NCBI RefSeq assembly: GCF_016746095.1
Contig: NZ_JAERTY010000009.1
Coordinates: forward strand, 310,001-374,000
Length of the DNA stretch: 64,000 nt
Source: Sphingobacterium faecale
GTDB taxonomy: Bacteria > Bacteroidota > Bacteroidia > Sphingobacteriales > Sphingobacteriaceae
Direction: 5' to 3'
Part shown: piece by piece, positions 44,846-52,926 of the stretch
Position numbering within the stretch: the stretch's first letter is position 1
How the letters are laid out: every line of letters starts with the position of its first letter
Made by a program: the position numbers and the translations under genes
Notes under the pieces: model-generated
The model's database searches: none
What the model saw: only the letters and a program-made list of their open reading frames with translations
What the model was told of the DNA's origin: nothing

Positions 44846-45726
44846 TACATATTTGTTAAGTCCAAACGAATCGGTAAAGTATAGGCAACACGTACAGGAC
44901 GTCCGTTCTGTATACCTGGGCTCCACTTTTTCGCTTTCTTCAACAGGTTGACAGCCGCCTGTCCCGTACCGTAGGATAGGTCACGAACGACCTTGACATC
45001 AGTCAGCTCGCCGTTTTTCTCTACCACGAATGATACCTGGACAGTTCCTTTCACTCCTGCATCAATGGCTCCTGAAGGGTACTGATAGTTGTCTCCAATC
45101 CACTTACGGAATGCAGCCATACCACCTGGCGGTTCTGGTTGGATCTCCACAGATTCGAAGATTTCCTCCCCTGTACCTGTTCCGCCTTCCACACCTTTGG
45201 TACTACCCGTAGCTGAACCAGCTACATCTTTAGTACCCCATTTGCCTTCTGTCGTAATGCTTCCACCCTTCATACCTTTCATAGCAACAGGGCCGATAAG
45301 TTTTTTCTTATCTGTAGCTTCCTCTACTGTAGCGACCTCTTGCTCCACAGCCTTCTCCTTAGGAACAGGCTTGATTTCTGGTAGAGCCACTACATCCAAT
45401 GCTGGTTTAGATTCTGCAATTTTAGGTGCTTCCTCTTGCACAGGTGGCTTTTCTTCTTCTTCAGGAAGCTTCTCCGCCAGATCCTCTAAAGTAACCTCTT
45501 CTGTGAAAGCAATCTCCTCTTTAGGAGCCTCTTTTCCTGAAAAAAGCTTTAGATTCATTGCGGAAGGAATACTGAAAACTGCAACAACTGCCATTACGAT
45601 CAGTAACGCGGTGTTAGTCGCTTTCGGCCCCAGCTTACGAAGCTCGTAAGCTCCATAGGCCTTGTTCCTGTTCTCGAAGACAACATCAAGCCACTCCTTT
45701 TTAAATATATTTAATTTTTCAAACAT
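44845..45726 (-). CDS. tonB: energy transducer TonB
   Basis: A 293-residue inner membrane protein that passes energy from the ExbB/ExbD motor to outer membrane receptors. One membrane anchor (about residues 38-58, LLIVMAVVAVFSIPSAM), a Pro/Glu/Lys-rich linker spanning the periplasm (about 65-135, EEEEKPPVQEEAPK), a Gly-rich stretch, and the C-terminal TonB domain (about 200-293: YPSGAIDAGVKGTVQVSFVV, WSPGIQNGRPVRVAYTLPI). The cytoplasmic N-terminus is longer than in E. coli (WLDVVFENRNKAYGAYELRK), a form common in Bacteroidetes. Follows the two exbD genes. Confidence 0.92.
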   Translation of the reverse strand: MFEKLNIFKKEWLDVVFENRNKAYGAYELRKLGPKATNTALLIVMAVVAVFSIPSAMNLKLFSGKEAPKEEIAFTEEVTLEDLAEKLPEEEEKPPVQEEAPKIAESKPALDVVALPEIKPVPKEKAVEQEVATVEEATDKKKLIGPVAMKGMKGGSITTEGKWGTKDVAGSATGSTKGVEGGTGTGEEIFESVEIQPEPPGGMAAFRKWIGDNYQYPSGAIDAGVKGTVQVSFVVEKNGELTDVKVVRDLSYGTGQAAVNLLKKAKKWSPGIQNGRPVRVAYTLPIRLDLTNM

Positions 45727-45760
45727 ATTAATTCTGTTTTATGATAACTATATGTGGCGA

Positions 45761-46312
45761 CTAGTCGTTATACAGATTATCTTTTTTCAATAGCTCAACT
45801 TCTTCGGTCATGATACGGTTAGATATCATATAACGTTTGACATCTACGATTTTCATCTCGTCCAATGCATCTACGATATTTCTAGTTACTGATTTCTCAC
45901 TTGGTCGTATCACCACGATCATATCTTTACCACCTGCCTGCTGAGGAACTAATTGTTTCATCTTAATAAGTACGGCACGTAGGCCATCTTTACTATAATC
46001 AACAACTGTCGGTCCTTGAAGTGGCTTCTTGACATCCCCCTGATACCAGATAAGTTTGTCATCAGACCCCAATACTAAAGTCACACTACGATGCTCATCC
46101 ACATCTACATCTGTCTGTTTATCGGTCTCGACATTTTTATCAGGCATAGCGACATCCATCGCTTGAGGCTTATTCAAGGAAGTGGTCAACATAAAGAACG
46201 TAATCAGTAAGAACGCCAAGTCAACCATGGCTGTAAGATCGACCTTACCACCATCTTTCTTGGTTCTGCCTTTTTTACTTTTCTTACCAGAGTCTTGATT
46301 TAATTCTGCCAT
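45761..46312 (-). CDS. exbD: ExbD/TolR family protein
   Basis: A 183-residue motor subunit with one membrane helix (about 25-45). The essential aspartate is present in LTAMVDLAFLLITFF (Asp31). The remainder is the periplasmic peptidoglycan-proximal domain, ending near the membrane-distal strand. Second of two different exbD genes; 15 bp separate them. Together with ExbB and TonB it converts the proton gradient into force. Confidence 0.92.
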   Translation of the reverse strand: MAELNQDSGKKSKKGRTKKDGGKVDLTAMVDLAFLLITFFMLTTSLNKPQAMDVAMPDKNVETDKQTDVDVDEHRSVTLVLGSDDKLIWYQGDVKKPLQGPTVVDYSKDGLRAVLIKMKQLVPQQAGGKDMIVVIRPSEKSVTRNIVDALDEMKIVDVKRYMISNRIMTEEVELLKKDNLYND

Positions 46313-46327
46313 TTGTCTCTATTCTAT

Positions 46328-46984
46328 TTAATCAGCTTTAAGACCAGTTACGAAACTGAACTTGTTTTGCTTCTGATTACGTAATGTTTCAATTATTAAA
46401 TTCAAACTAGGAAACTTCTCATCAGCATCTGCCTTGATTGCTACGGTCATTAGCTCGATATCATCCGGATCGCCACCACTTTCAATAGCTTTATCTCTCA
46501 ATATCTTTGCTGATGCCAATCTAGCCTGTTTTACCCATGATGACAATTCATTTGATGCATTTGTCGTCGAATCTACAGGGATACCTTTTTGCTTATCTGC
46601 CGTTCTATCGCCTGATTCTGCAGCCAACAATGTTTTCATTGTTTTCATTGACACCCCAAAATCTTCCATCGATTTGAATTTACCATATTCCTCTGGTGTA
46701 AATTCAATACCATACAACGCGCCCATTTGCTGTAATGCTTGTACACGTACGTTTTGGTCTGACATATGAAAGAAGACTTTCCCTTCATCACCTACTGTGA
46801 TCATCGCTACGTTTCCATCAGGCAATTTTGCTTCCGAATACGAATGTGGTGCGTCAACAATAAGTGACTCTTGTTGTCTTGCGGTTGCTGTAAGAACGAA
46901 GAACGTAAGAAGCAAGAAAGATACGTCACACATCGCGGTCATATCGATCGATGTACTGGCTCTTTTTACTTTTGCTTTACCCAT
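46328..46984 (-). CDS. exbD: ExbD/TolR family protein, long form
   Basis: A 218-residue paralogue of the next gene. Single membrane helix with the motor aspartate in MTAMCDVSFLLLTFFVLTA (Asp20). The periplasmic domain carries an extra Ala/Ser/Asp-rich insertion (about residues 95-160) not seen in the other copy. Two unequal ExbD proteins suggest a heteromeric stator or two different TonB contacts; which is not readable from sequence. 95 bp after exbB. Confidence 0.9.
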   Translation of the reverse strand: MGKAKVKRASTSIDMTAMCDVSFLLLTFFVLTATARQQESLIVDAPHSYSEAKLPDGNVAMITVGDEGKVFFHMSDQNVRVQALQQMGALYGIEFTPEEYGKFKSMEDFGVSMKTMKTLLAAESGDRTADKQKGIPVDSTTNASNELSSWVKQARLASAKILRDKAIESGGDPDDIELMTVAIKADADEKFPSLNLIIETLRNQKQNKFSFVTGLKAD

Positions 46985-47079
46985 TTTCTTTAATCTTTTT
47001 TAATTAACAACTCTTCTTTACTTAATGATGCTTGCCTATTTCAATTTCCATAAAAAAATTGAAATTTATTCAAAGCATC

Positions 47080-47910
47080 TTATTTGTGGTTAGCCGCGTA
47101 CGTTTGTACGATAGAGAAACCAGCCTCGTCGATAGAGTAAGTTAATTTGTCGATTTTTGCAGTCAAGATGTTGTACATTACAATCGCAAATGTAGATGTA
47201 GCAATACCTGTCGCTGTATTGATAAGAGCCTCTGAAATACCGTTTGCTAATTTAGCTGAATCTGGTGCACCACCTGTTGCCAACGCCGAGAAGGCCTTGA
47301 TCATACCTGTTACCGTTCCTAATAGACCAGTCAATGTACCGATAGAAACCAATGTAGCCAATACGTTAAGATTTTTCTCTAACATCGGCATTTCTAATGC
47401 TGTAGTCTCTTCGATTTCTTTTTGGATAGCCAAAGCCGATTTTTCTGAATCCAATCCTGGGTTAGCCTCCACATCTTTGTATTTTAACAAACCTGCTTTG
47501 ATCACGTTAGCAACGGATCCTTTTTGTTTGTCACACTCAGCGATAGCTGTATCGATACTACCTGTTTTTAATAATGATTGTACTTTTCTTACGAAGTTAC
47601 CTACATTACCTGTACCTGAAGCTTTGCCGATAACGATAAAACGCTCAATAGCGAATACCCATACCATTAAAAATAATCCCAATAGAACGGGAACTACATA
47701 ACCAGCGTGATAAACCATACCACCATAGTTACCTGGAAGCGGTTGATTCTCCTGTTTTCCATCAATAAAGTTTGAAGGATTACCCATCACATATTCCCAA
47801 ATCAAATAACCAATGATAAAACAAATAACGATAGATAAGCTCGCAAATAAGTTACCTGAATTGCCACTCTCTTGTTTTGCTGGGCTAGTAGTTTTTGGTG
47901 CGTTTGCCAT
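47080..47910 (-). CDS. exbB: MotA/TolQ/ExbB proton channel family protein
   Basis: A 276-residue inner membrane stator subunit. Helices: about 25-45 (SIVICFIIGYLIWEYVM), about 70-92, and the conserved C-terminal pair about 185-215 and 225-255 (ATLVSIGTLTGLLGTVTGMIKAF and ALINTATGIATSTFAIVMYN), which enclose the ExbD helix and hold the polar channel residues. First gene of the operon; a good promoter lies about 95 nt upstream. Confidence 0.92.
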   Translation of the reverse strand: MANAPKTTSPAKQESGNSGNLFASLSIVICFIIGYLIWEYVMGNPSNFIDGKQENQPLPGNYGGMVYHAGYVVPVLLGLFLMVWVFAIERFIVIGKASGTGNVGNFVRKVQSLLKTGSIDTAIAECDKQKGSVANVIKAGLLKYKDVEANPGLDSEKSALAIQKEIEETTALEMPMLEKNLNVLATLVSIGTLTGLLGTVTGMIKAFSALATGGAPDSAKLANGISEALINTATGIATSTFAIVMYNILTAKIDKLTYSIDEAGFSIVQTYAANHK

Positions 47911-48310
47911 TTTTACTAAATTTTAGATTTTACTGTTGTTTAATTATTTATGTTTAATTCAATTTTATGCAATACTTGTCGCATCATTTTGACGTCTGTC
48001 AAAACAAATATACTATTTTGTTACAAAAGTCAAATTTTTTAGCATTTAATTTTAAACTCTTTTTAATGTGCTTGACGGATGAGCATCAGCGGCAATCATA
48101 TCCTCAATACACATATAAATTAAATGTTCCCATCTTGTGAATATTATGCAATAAAAACTATTTTTTCTTTGATATGCAAATTAATAAATAGTTAATCGAA
48201 AAAAATAAGTAAGCTATCACTCACTTTGATTGTTTCAACATATTTGTGCTTTACTGTACCTTACGCTGCTAAGATCCTTGTATTAACGTATTTATAAATC
48301 AAAAATTGTC
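47911..48310. other. 400 bp intergenic region
   Basis: Contains the exbB promoter (48005-48034) and its about 90 nt leader. The rest (48040-48310) is A+T-rich; I see no coding frame, repeat or hairpin terminator in it. Confidence 0.6.
48005..48034 (-). promoter_or_regulatory. promoter of the exbB-tonB operon
   Basis: Minus strand TTTG (48034-48031), 18 nt, TATATTTG (48012-48005); predicted leader about 90 nt. Confidence 0.6.
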
Positions 48311-48658
48311 TTATCCACCAACTTGTTTTACGTTATATCCAGAAGATGCTAATAATTCAAAAACTTTTTGCTTAAAATCTCCTTGTATCAAAATTTCGCC
48401 ATCTTTCGCAGATCCGCCCACTCCGCATTTTTGCTTTAACAATTTAGCGAGATTCTCCAGATCGCTATCTTTACCTACAAATCCTTCAATAACAGTGACA
48501 ACTTTTCCTTTACGGGATTTACGATCCAAAAGAACTTTCAGCTTCTGCTTTTCATTGGGTAAAGTATCTATCTCAAAATCTAGATTCTCATCGTAGTTAA
48601 AAGAGCTATCTGTTGAATAGACAACACCTTCGTACCGTTGCTTTTTTTGCTTTGACAT
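48311..48658 (-). CDS. SUI1/eIF1-like translation factor (YciH family)
   Basis: A 115-residue basic protein. The eIF1 core is clear: LKVLLDRKSRKGKVVTVIEGF, then LLKQKCGVGGSAKDGEILIQGDF and a C-terminal SSGYNVKQVGG. Bacterial members bind the small ribosomal subunit and influence start-codon choice or stress translation; their role outside a few species is not settled. It stands alone on the minus strand, after a 9-nt tandem repeat. Interesting beside the likely leaderless mRNAs of this genome, but no link is shown. Confidence 0.88.
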   Translation of the reverse strand: MSKQKKQRYEGVVYSTDSSFNYDENLDFEIDTLPNEKQKLKVLLDRKSRKGKVVTVIEGFVGKDSDLENLAKLLKQKCGVGGSAKDGEILIQGDFKQKVFELLASSGYNVKQVGG

Positions 48659-48668
48659 TTTTATTTAA

Positions 48669-48704
48669 AAGTTATAGAAGTTATAAAAGTGATGTAGGTT
48701 ACAA
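48669..48704. repeat. degenerate nonamer tandem repeat
   Basis: Four 9-nt units: AAGTTATAG, AAGTTATAA, AAGTGATGT, AGGTTACAA, starting 11 bp upstream of the SUI1-like gene. Same architecture as the other short-period repeats, with a different unit. Confidence 0.65.
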
Positions 48705-48809
48705 GGATTTTTCCATAACCATCATAATTTTTGTCACTGTTATAACTTTATTTTAATATAGAGTAACGCCTTTACGGTTTTACAGTTTCACAATTTTGCC
48801 GCTCCCTCA

Positions 48810-49688
48810 TTAACATATTATTTTCAATGAGCTTGGTTTTACTTCAATCTGTAGATTACCAGGCAACACTAATGGCTCTCCATCGACATGTACCGGTCCG
48901 GTATCATCGCGCTCGATCAGGATGTCCTTCCCTGGAATAATTTCCACATACTCCGACTGGTCCGCCGAGCGGTTAAAAAGATGATACACCATCATGGGCA
49001 AAATATAAAGCGGGAATTTATGTACTATACAAACATCCAAAAGACCATCATTAACAGACGCATTGGGTGCGATATATGCATTATTACCATATTGAGGCGA
49101 GTTTGCAACCGATATCATAAACGCTTCACGTTCATATTTTTTCCCATCTATGGTCAACGTATAATGACAGGGTTTGTACTTGCTTAATACATTAACAACC
49201 GACCGCAAATAACCGATCGGACCACGTATGGAGTCGTTGGCAAAGCGGTCACTCACGGACGCATCAAAACCTAATCCCGCAATATTGAAAAAGGGTTTAC
49301 CATTGACCGTGCCGCAGTCGACATCCACTGTTTCGAATCGATTCAACCGGCGGATAGCAGCAGTCTCATTCATAGGTATTCCTAAATACAGGGCCAAACC
49401 ATTACCTGAGCCCTCTGGAATAATGCCCAAAGGAATTCCTGATCCGACCAGTGCGGCTCCCAATTCATTAATAGTACCATCACCGCCCACAGCGATAACC
49501 GCATCATATTTATCTTCTATTGCCTTTTTACCCAATTCATAAGCGTGATTGGGCTTTGTCGTCTGTTGAAAAGTCGGGTTAAATTTCTTTAAATCAAGAA
49601 CTTCCAAAACTTTCTTATTGAAAGCTGTTTTCTTTTTACCTCCCGAAATGGGGTTTATCACAAAAAGTATCTTCTTTTGATCTTCCAT
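48810..49688 (-). CDS. diacylglycerol kinase family lipid kinase
   Basis: A 292-residue enzyme of the DagK/YegS/BmrU family that phosphorylates lipids with ATP. The catalytic domain motifs are visible: FVINPISGGKKK at the start, AVGGDGTINELGAAL (nucleotide binding, about 65-80) and GIIPEGSGNGLALYLGIP; the C-terminal beta-sandwich domain follows (NNAYIAPNASVNDGLLDV, HVDGEP). Whether the substrate is diacylglycerol, sphingolipid base or another lipid cannot be told; sphingolipids are abundant in this family of bacteria, so a sphingosine-kinase-like role is possible. Divergent from metK. Confidence 0.88.
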   Translation of the reverse strand: MEDQKKILFVINPISGGKKKTAFNKKVLEVLDLKKFNPTFQQTTKPNHAYELGKKAIEDKYDAVIAVGGDGTINELGAALVGSGIPLGIIPEGSGNGLALYLGIPMNETAAIRRLNRFETVDVDCGTVNGKPFFNIAGLGFDASVSDRFANDSIRGPIGYLRSVVNVLSKYKPCHYTLTIDGKKYEREAFMISVANSPQYGNNAYIAPNASVNDGLLDVCIVHKFPLYILPMMVYHLFNRSADQSEYVEIIPGKDILIERDDTGPVHVDGEPLVLPGNLQIEVKPSSLKIIC

Positions 49689-49770
49689 AAATGCATACTG
49701 TCACGTCTGTAAAGATATAGATTACATTGCAATTAATAATCGTCCAAATCTTGGAATAACTAAAATTAGC

Positions 49771-49801
49771 TTTTAATAGTTATAAAAGAGTTGTAGCTTT
49801 G
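49771..49801 (+). promoter_or_regulatory. promoter of metK
   Basis: TTTT (49771-49774), 19 nt, TAGCTTTG (49794-49801). The predicted transcript begins about 49806, immediately before the riboswitch-like structure, leaving a leader of about 180 nt. Confidence 0.6.
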
Positions 49802-49814
49802 TCCCGTCAAAAAA

Positions 49815-49886
49815 GGTGGACTGATTTGCATTTTACTTGAACAGTAAAAAGGGAGATTGCAACCACAGAAAAAAAGTGCTAAAACC
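49815..49886 (+). promoter_or_regulatory. SAM-II-like riboswitch in the metK leader
   Basis: Elements in SAM-II order: P1 5' strand GTGG (49816-49819), conserved CTGATTTG (49821-49828), a 7 bp inserted hairpin TTTTACT/AGTAAAA (49831-49849), ATTGCAA (49856-49862), P1 3' strand CCAC (49863-49866), an A-rich linker, and GCTAAAA (49878-49884) followed by CC, which can pair with the loop GGG (49851-49853) as the pseudoknot. It precedes the SAM synthetase gene and follows directly on a promoter. The structure ends 102 nt before the ATG, so it does not simply hide a ribosome site. Confidence 0.75.
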
Positions 49887-49988
49887 ATTCATTTACTCGT
49901 TTTTCACTTCTACCTGTATTGCTTTTCTCTAACTAAGGTACGATACAGTTCCCACAACGTAATATTATACAAAAACAACTATTGTAAT

Positions 49989-51242
49989 ATGGCATATTTA
50001 TTCACATCCGAATCGGTATCGGAAGGCCATCCAGACAAAATTGCGGATCAAATATCTGATGCATTAATTGATAACTTTCTAGCCTGGGACGAAGATGCCA
50101 GGGTGGCTATCGAAACTTTGGTCACTACAGGTCAAGTCGTATTAGCCGGTGAAGTGAAGTCTAAAATATATTTGGATGTCCAGAAAATAACACGAGCAGT
50201 CATTGAAAAGATCGGCTATACGAAATCGGCTTACATGTTCGAAGCGAACTCATGTGGTGTATTATCTGCCATTCACGAGCAGTCTGCTGATATCAATCAA
50301 GGAGTAGACCGTAAAACGAGGCAAGATCAGGGAGCCGGTGATCAAGGAATCATGTTTGGCTATGCAAACAACGAAACCGACAACTACATGCCTTTAGCAC
50401 TAGACTTATCCCATCGCTTACTTTACGAATTAGCTGCTTTACGTCGCGAGAATAAAGAAATCTCTTATTTACGCCCCGACGCCAAGTCGCAAGTTACCTT
50501 AGAATATAGCGACGACCATAAACCCTTGCGTATCGACACCATCGTAATCTCTACACAGCACGATGATTTTGACAACGAAGATACGATGCTTGCAAAAATT
50601 ACAGAAGACATCAAAAACGTTTTGATTCCTCGTGTCAAAGCACAATTGAAGCCGGAATTACAAGCATTATTCAACGATGATATAAAATTCCATGTCAACC
50701 CTACTGGTAAGTTTGTAATCGGCGGTCCACATGGAGACACGGGCCTTACTGGACGTAAAATCATTGTAGATACTTATGGAGGTAAAGGAGCACACGGAGG
50801 AGGTGCATTCTCGGGGAAAGATCCATCAAAAGTAGACCGTTCAGCGGCTTATGCAACGAGACATATCGCCAAAAATCTAGTAGCTGCTGGTATAGCAGAC
50901 GAAATATTAGTACAGATTTCGTACGCTATCGGTGTAAAAGATCCTATGGGAATCTACGTAAATACATACGGAACGAGCAAGGTAAATTTCTCTGATTCCG
51001 AAATTGCAACGAAAATTTCTGAAATTTTCGACATGACACCATACGGTATCGAAACACGCCTGGGCCTGCGTAACCCTATATATTCAGAAACCGCAGCTTA
51101 TGGACATATGGGAAGGACACCAAAGACCGTCACGAAGACATTTGAAAGTTCTAATGGTGAAACCAAAACGGTGGAAGTAGAGCTATTTACCTGGGAAAAA
51201 CTAGACTACGTGGATAAAATCAAAACGGCTTTCGGAATATGA
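49989..51242 (+). CDS. metK: S-adenosylmethionine synthetase
   Basis: A 417-residue enzyme making S-adenosylmethionine from methionine and ATP. Start ATG 49989 gives MAYLFTSESVSEGHPDK, the standard N-terminus with the catalytic His14 and Asp16; the open frame extends upstream only because the leader lacks stops. Signatures GAGDQGIMFGYA, GGPHGDTGLTGRK and GGGAFSGKD are intact. Full length. Probably feedback-controlled by SAM through the SAM-II-like leader. Followed by a strong terminator. Confidence 0.97.
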   Translation: MAYLFTSESVSEGHPDKIADQISDALIDNFLAWDEDARVAIETLVTTGQVVLAGEVKSKIYLDVQKITRAVIEKIGYTKSAYMFEANSCGVLSAIHEQSADINQGVDRKTRQDQGAGDQGIMFGYANNETDNYMPLALDLSHRLLYELAALRRENKEISYLRPDAKSQVTLEYSDDHKPLRIDTIVISTQHDDFDNEDTMLAKITEDIKNVLIPRVKAQLKPELQALFNDDIKFHVNPTGKFVIGGPHGDTGLTGRKIIVDTYGGKGAHGGGAFSGKDPSKVDRSAAYATRHIAKNLVAAGIADEILVQISYAIGVKDPMGIYVNTYGTSKVNFSDSEIATKISEIFDMTPYGIETRLGLRNPIYSETAAYGHMGRTPKTVTKTFESSNGETKTVEVELFTWEKLDYVDKIKTAFGI

Positions 51243-51265
51243 GTCTTATAAAACAGATCATACGT

Positions 51266-51306
51266 TAAAAAAAGCGCAAAGAACTAATATTCTTTGCGCT
51301 TTTTTA
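51266..51306 (+). terminator. terminator of metK
   Basis: Stem AGCGCAAAGAA / TTCTTTGCGCT (11 bp, loop CTAATA) flanked by A and T runs, about 25 nt after the stop. Confidence 0.9.
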
Positions 51307-51367
51307 TGCAGTACATACGATACTTGATAGGCTTCCGATTATCTATAGCTTTTGATCTAACAGGTAG

Positions 51368-51538
51368 ATTATCCGTACTTCATTCGGACTTAACAGGGAC
51401 TTCATTCGGATAAACCCGAATAAAACTCGGGTTTTACCCCTGTTTTCTTCCTATCAAATACCTTTTGAGGTAAAAGATGTCCCCGACTTGGTAAAAGAAT
51501 TAACCGAAGACTTCTCTAGTAGACTTAAAGCATATTGA
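51368..51538 (+). pseudogene. possible C-terminal gene remnant
   Basis: An open frame of 56 codons without ATG. Its last part reads IPFEVKDVPDLVKELT and ends in SSRLKAY before TGA, a composition that looks like real protein, while the upstream half overlaps a direct repeat and a hairpin. It may be the leftover of a lost gene or chance. No function can be assigned. Confidence 0.25.
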
Positions 51539-51597
51539 GATAATTAGGGATTGAAGACCTAATAAAAAGAGAGCGTGATCAGTAACATAAGGAAGAC

Positions 51598-52926
51598 CTA
51601 TATCAAGCCTCTTGCCTTAACTTCTAAATACTTATTAACCGCATTGATGCTCAAATCCTCAGGAGCAGTATAGATAGTCTGCAACCCATTACGGATGAGC
51701 TCCTGTATAATCAGATTTTTCTCATAGACAAACTTCTCTGCTATAATCTTATTGTAGACATCGATTGTTTTAAAAGCTTCCTCCCTCGACATCTCCAAAA
51801 GCTCCGTATTCTTAAAAACAATCACCACCACGATATGGCTCTTATTCAGCATCCGTAAATAAGGGAGCTGCCTGTTCATCGCTTCAAGCGTCTCGAAATT
51901 GGTATATATAAAAATCAGCGAACGCTTATTAATATGCTTTCTAGCAAAGGCATACAAACCGCCAAACTCTGACTCTTCAAACCTTGTAGTGATGCCATAC
52001 AACTTGTCAGCGATCAACTTCATCTGCTTATTGTTCTTCTCTGCCGGAATATGGTTATTTACATCTTTAGAAAAGGTAAGCATTCCCGCTCGGTCCTGTT
52101 TGAGTATCGCAGCATTAGAAAGTACCAAGGTCGCATTGATAGCGTAGTCCAATAAGGTCATTTCTTGGAAAGGCATACGCATAACACGCCCCAGATCAAT
52201 AAAAGAATAAATCGGTTGGGATTTTTCTTCCTGATATTGGTTTATCATCAGCTTATTATGTTTTGCAGAGGCTTTCCAATTCATGTGCCGGTATTCATCA
52301 CCTTTTACATATTCCCGTATATGATCAAACTCCATGGTGGAGCCGATGCGACGGATACGCTTAACACCTAACTCTACAAGTCTATCCATAGTAGCGAGCA
52401 ACTGATACTTACGCATCTGCACAAAAGATGGATAGCAAGGGATATCAAGATGGTTCTCTAGCGTAATTCTTCTTTCGAACAGCCCCAAATGACTGATTAA
52501 GACGTGACATTTTCCAAATGAATAAATTCCCCGGCTTTTGGGAGATAATTCATAATCAATCTCATGCACCCTATGTGGTAACAGTCGTAACGAAAACTCA
52601 TTCTGCCGCATTTGCAATTGCACAGGCATCTCTTCCAGCACTCGGGCTTTCATGCCGATAGTATAACGACTGGAAACAAGCAGGGAAAATGTATTGACAT
52701 CGCCATTAGACATTTTTTCGGGATACCTACGCTCAATGACAATAGGCTTTTTGAGAAAAAACAGAAATAACAAATCCCAAACGCATACAAGCAACAATAC
52801 CCACGAAAGAACGGCACATAGGATACGTAAAGGTTCCACGTAAAACGACAACGCGAAACCTCCCGCTAATCCTAAGAGCAGAAAGAAAAACAGATTCCTA
52901 ACATACAACCGCTTTATCCAATTCAT
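51598..52926 (-). CDS. DUF58 domain protein
   Basis: A 442-residue membrane protein with two N-terminal hydrophobic segments (about 11-28 and 33-55) and a large cytoplasmic or soluble part. The DUF58 signature is present (RIGSTMEFDHIREYVKGDEYRHMNWKASAK, around residues 190-220, key residues R, E-F, Y, D, R, W-K). A von Willebrand A-like fold follows (YSFIDLGRVM, AMLTFSKDV-like strand GMLTFSKDV). DUF58 proteins accompany MoxR ATPases, which here end at the base where this gene starts. Likely part of a chaperone-like complex that matures or inserts cofactors in envelope proteins; exact role unknown. Confidence 0.87.
   Translation of the reverse strand: MNWIKRLYVRNLFFFLLLGLAGGFALSFYVEPLRILCAVLSWVLLLVCVWDLLFLFFLKKPIVIERRYPEKMSNGDVNTFSLLVSSRYTIGMKARVLEEMPVQLQMRQNEFSLRLLPHRVHEIDYELSPKSRGIYSFGKCHVLISHLGLFERRITLENHLDIPCYPSFVQMRKYQLLATMDRLVELGVKRIRRIGSTMEFDHIREYVKGDEYRHMNWKASAKHNKLMINQYQEEKSQPIYSFIDLGRVMRMPFQEMTLLDYAINATLVLSNAAILKQDRAGMLTFSKDVNNHIPAEKNNKQMKLIADKLYGITTRFEESEFGGLYAFARKHINKRSLIFIYTNFETLEAMNRQLPYLRMLNKSHIVVVIVFKNTELLEMSREEAFKTIDVYNKIIAEKFVYEKNLIIQELIRNGLQTIYTAPEDLSINAVNKYLEVKARGLI

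Larger units (their letters stand above)
51243..51597. other. 355 bp intergenic region after metK
   Basis: Holds the metK terminator, a direct repeat of ACTTCATTCGGA (about 51377-51388 and 51399-51410), a hairpin AAACCCGA/TCGGGTTT (51412-51434), and a short open frame that may be a gene remnant (51368-51538). Confidence 0.6.

Noticed and set aside
44846..44926. Longer start of the small membrane protein inside tonB
   Set aside because: The Cys/Arg-rich extension is an out-of-frame translation of the tonB end; the TAATG overlap gives a better start.
49857..49988. N-terminal extension of MetK
   Set aside because: The extra residues come from the leader; the family starts at MAYLFTSESVSEGHPDK, and the region overlaps the end of the riboswitch-like structure.
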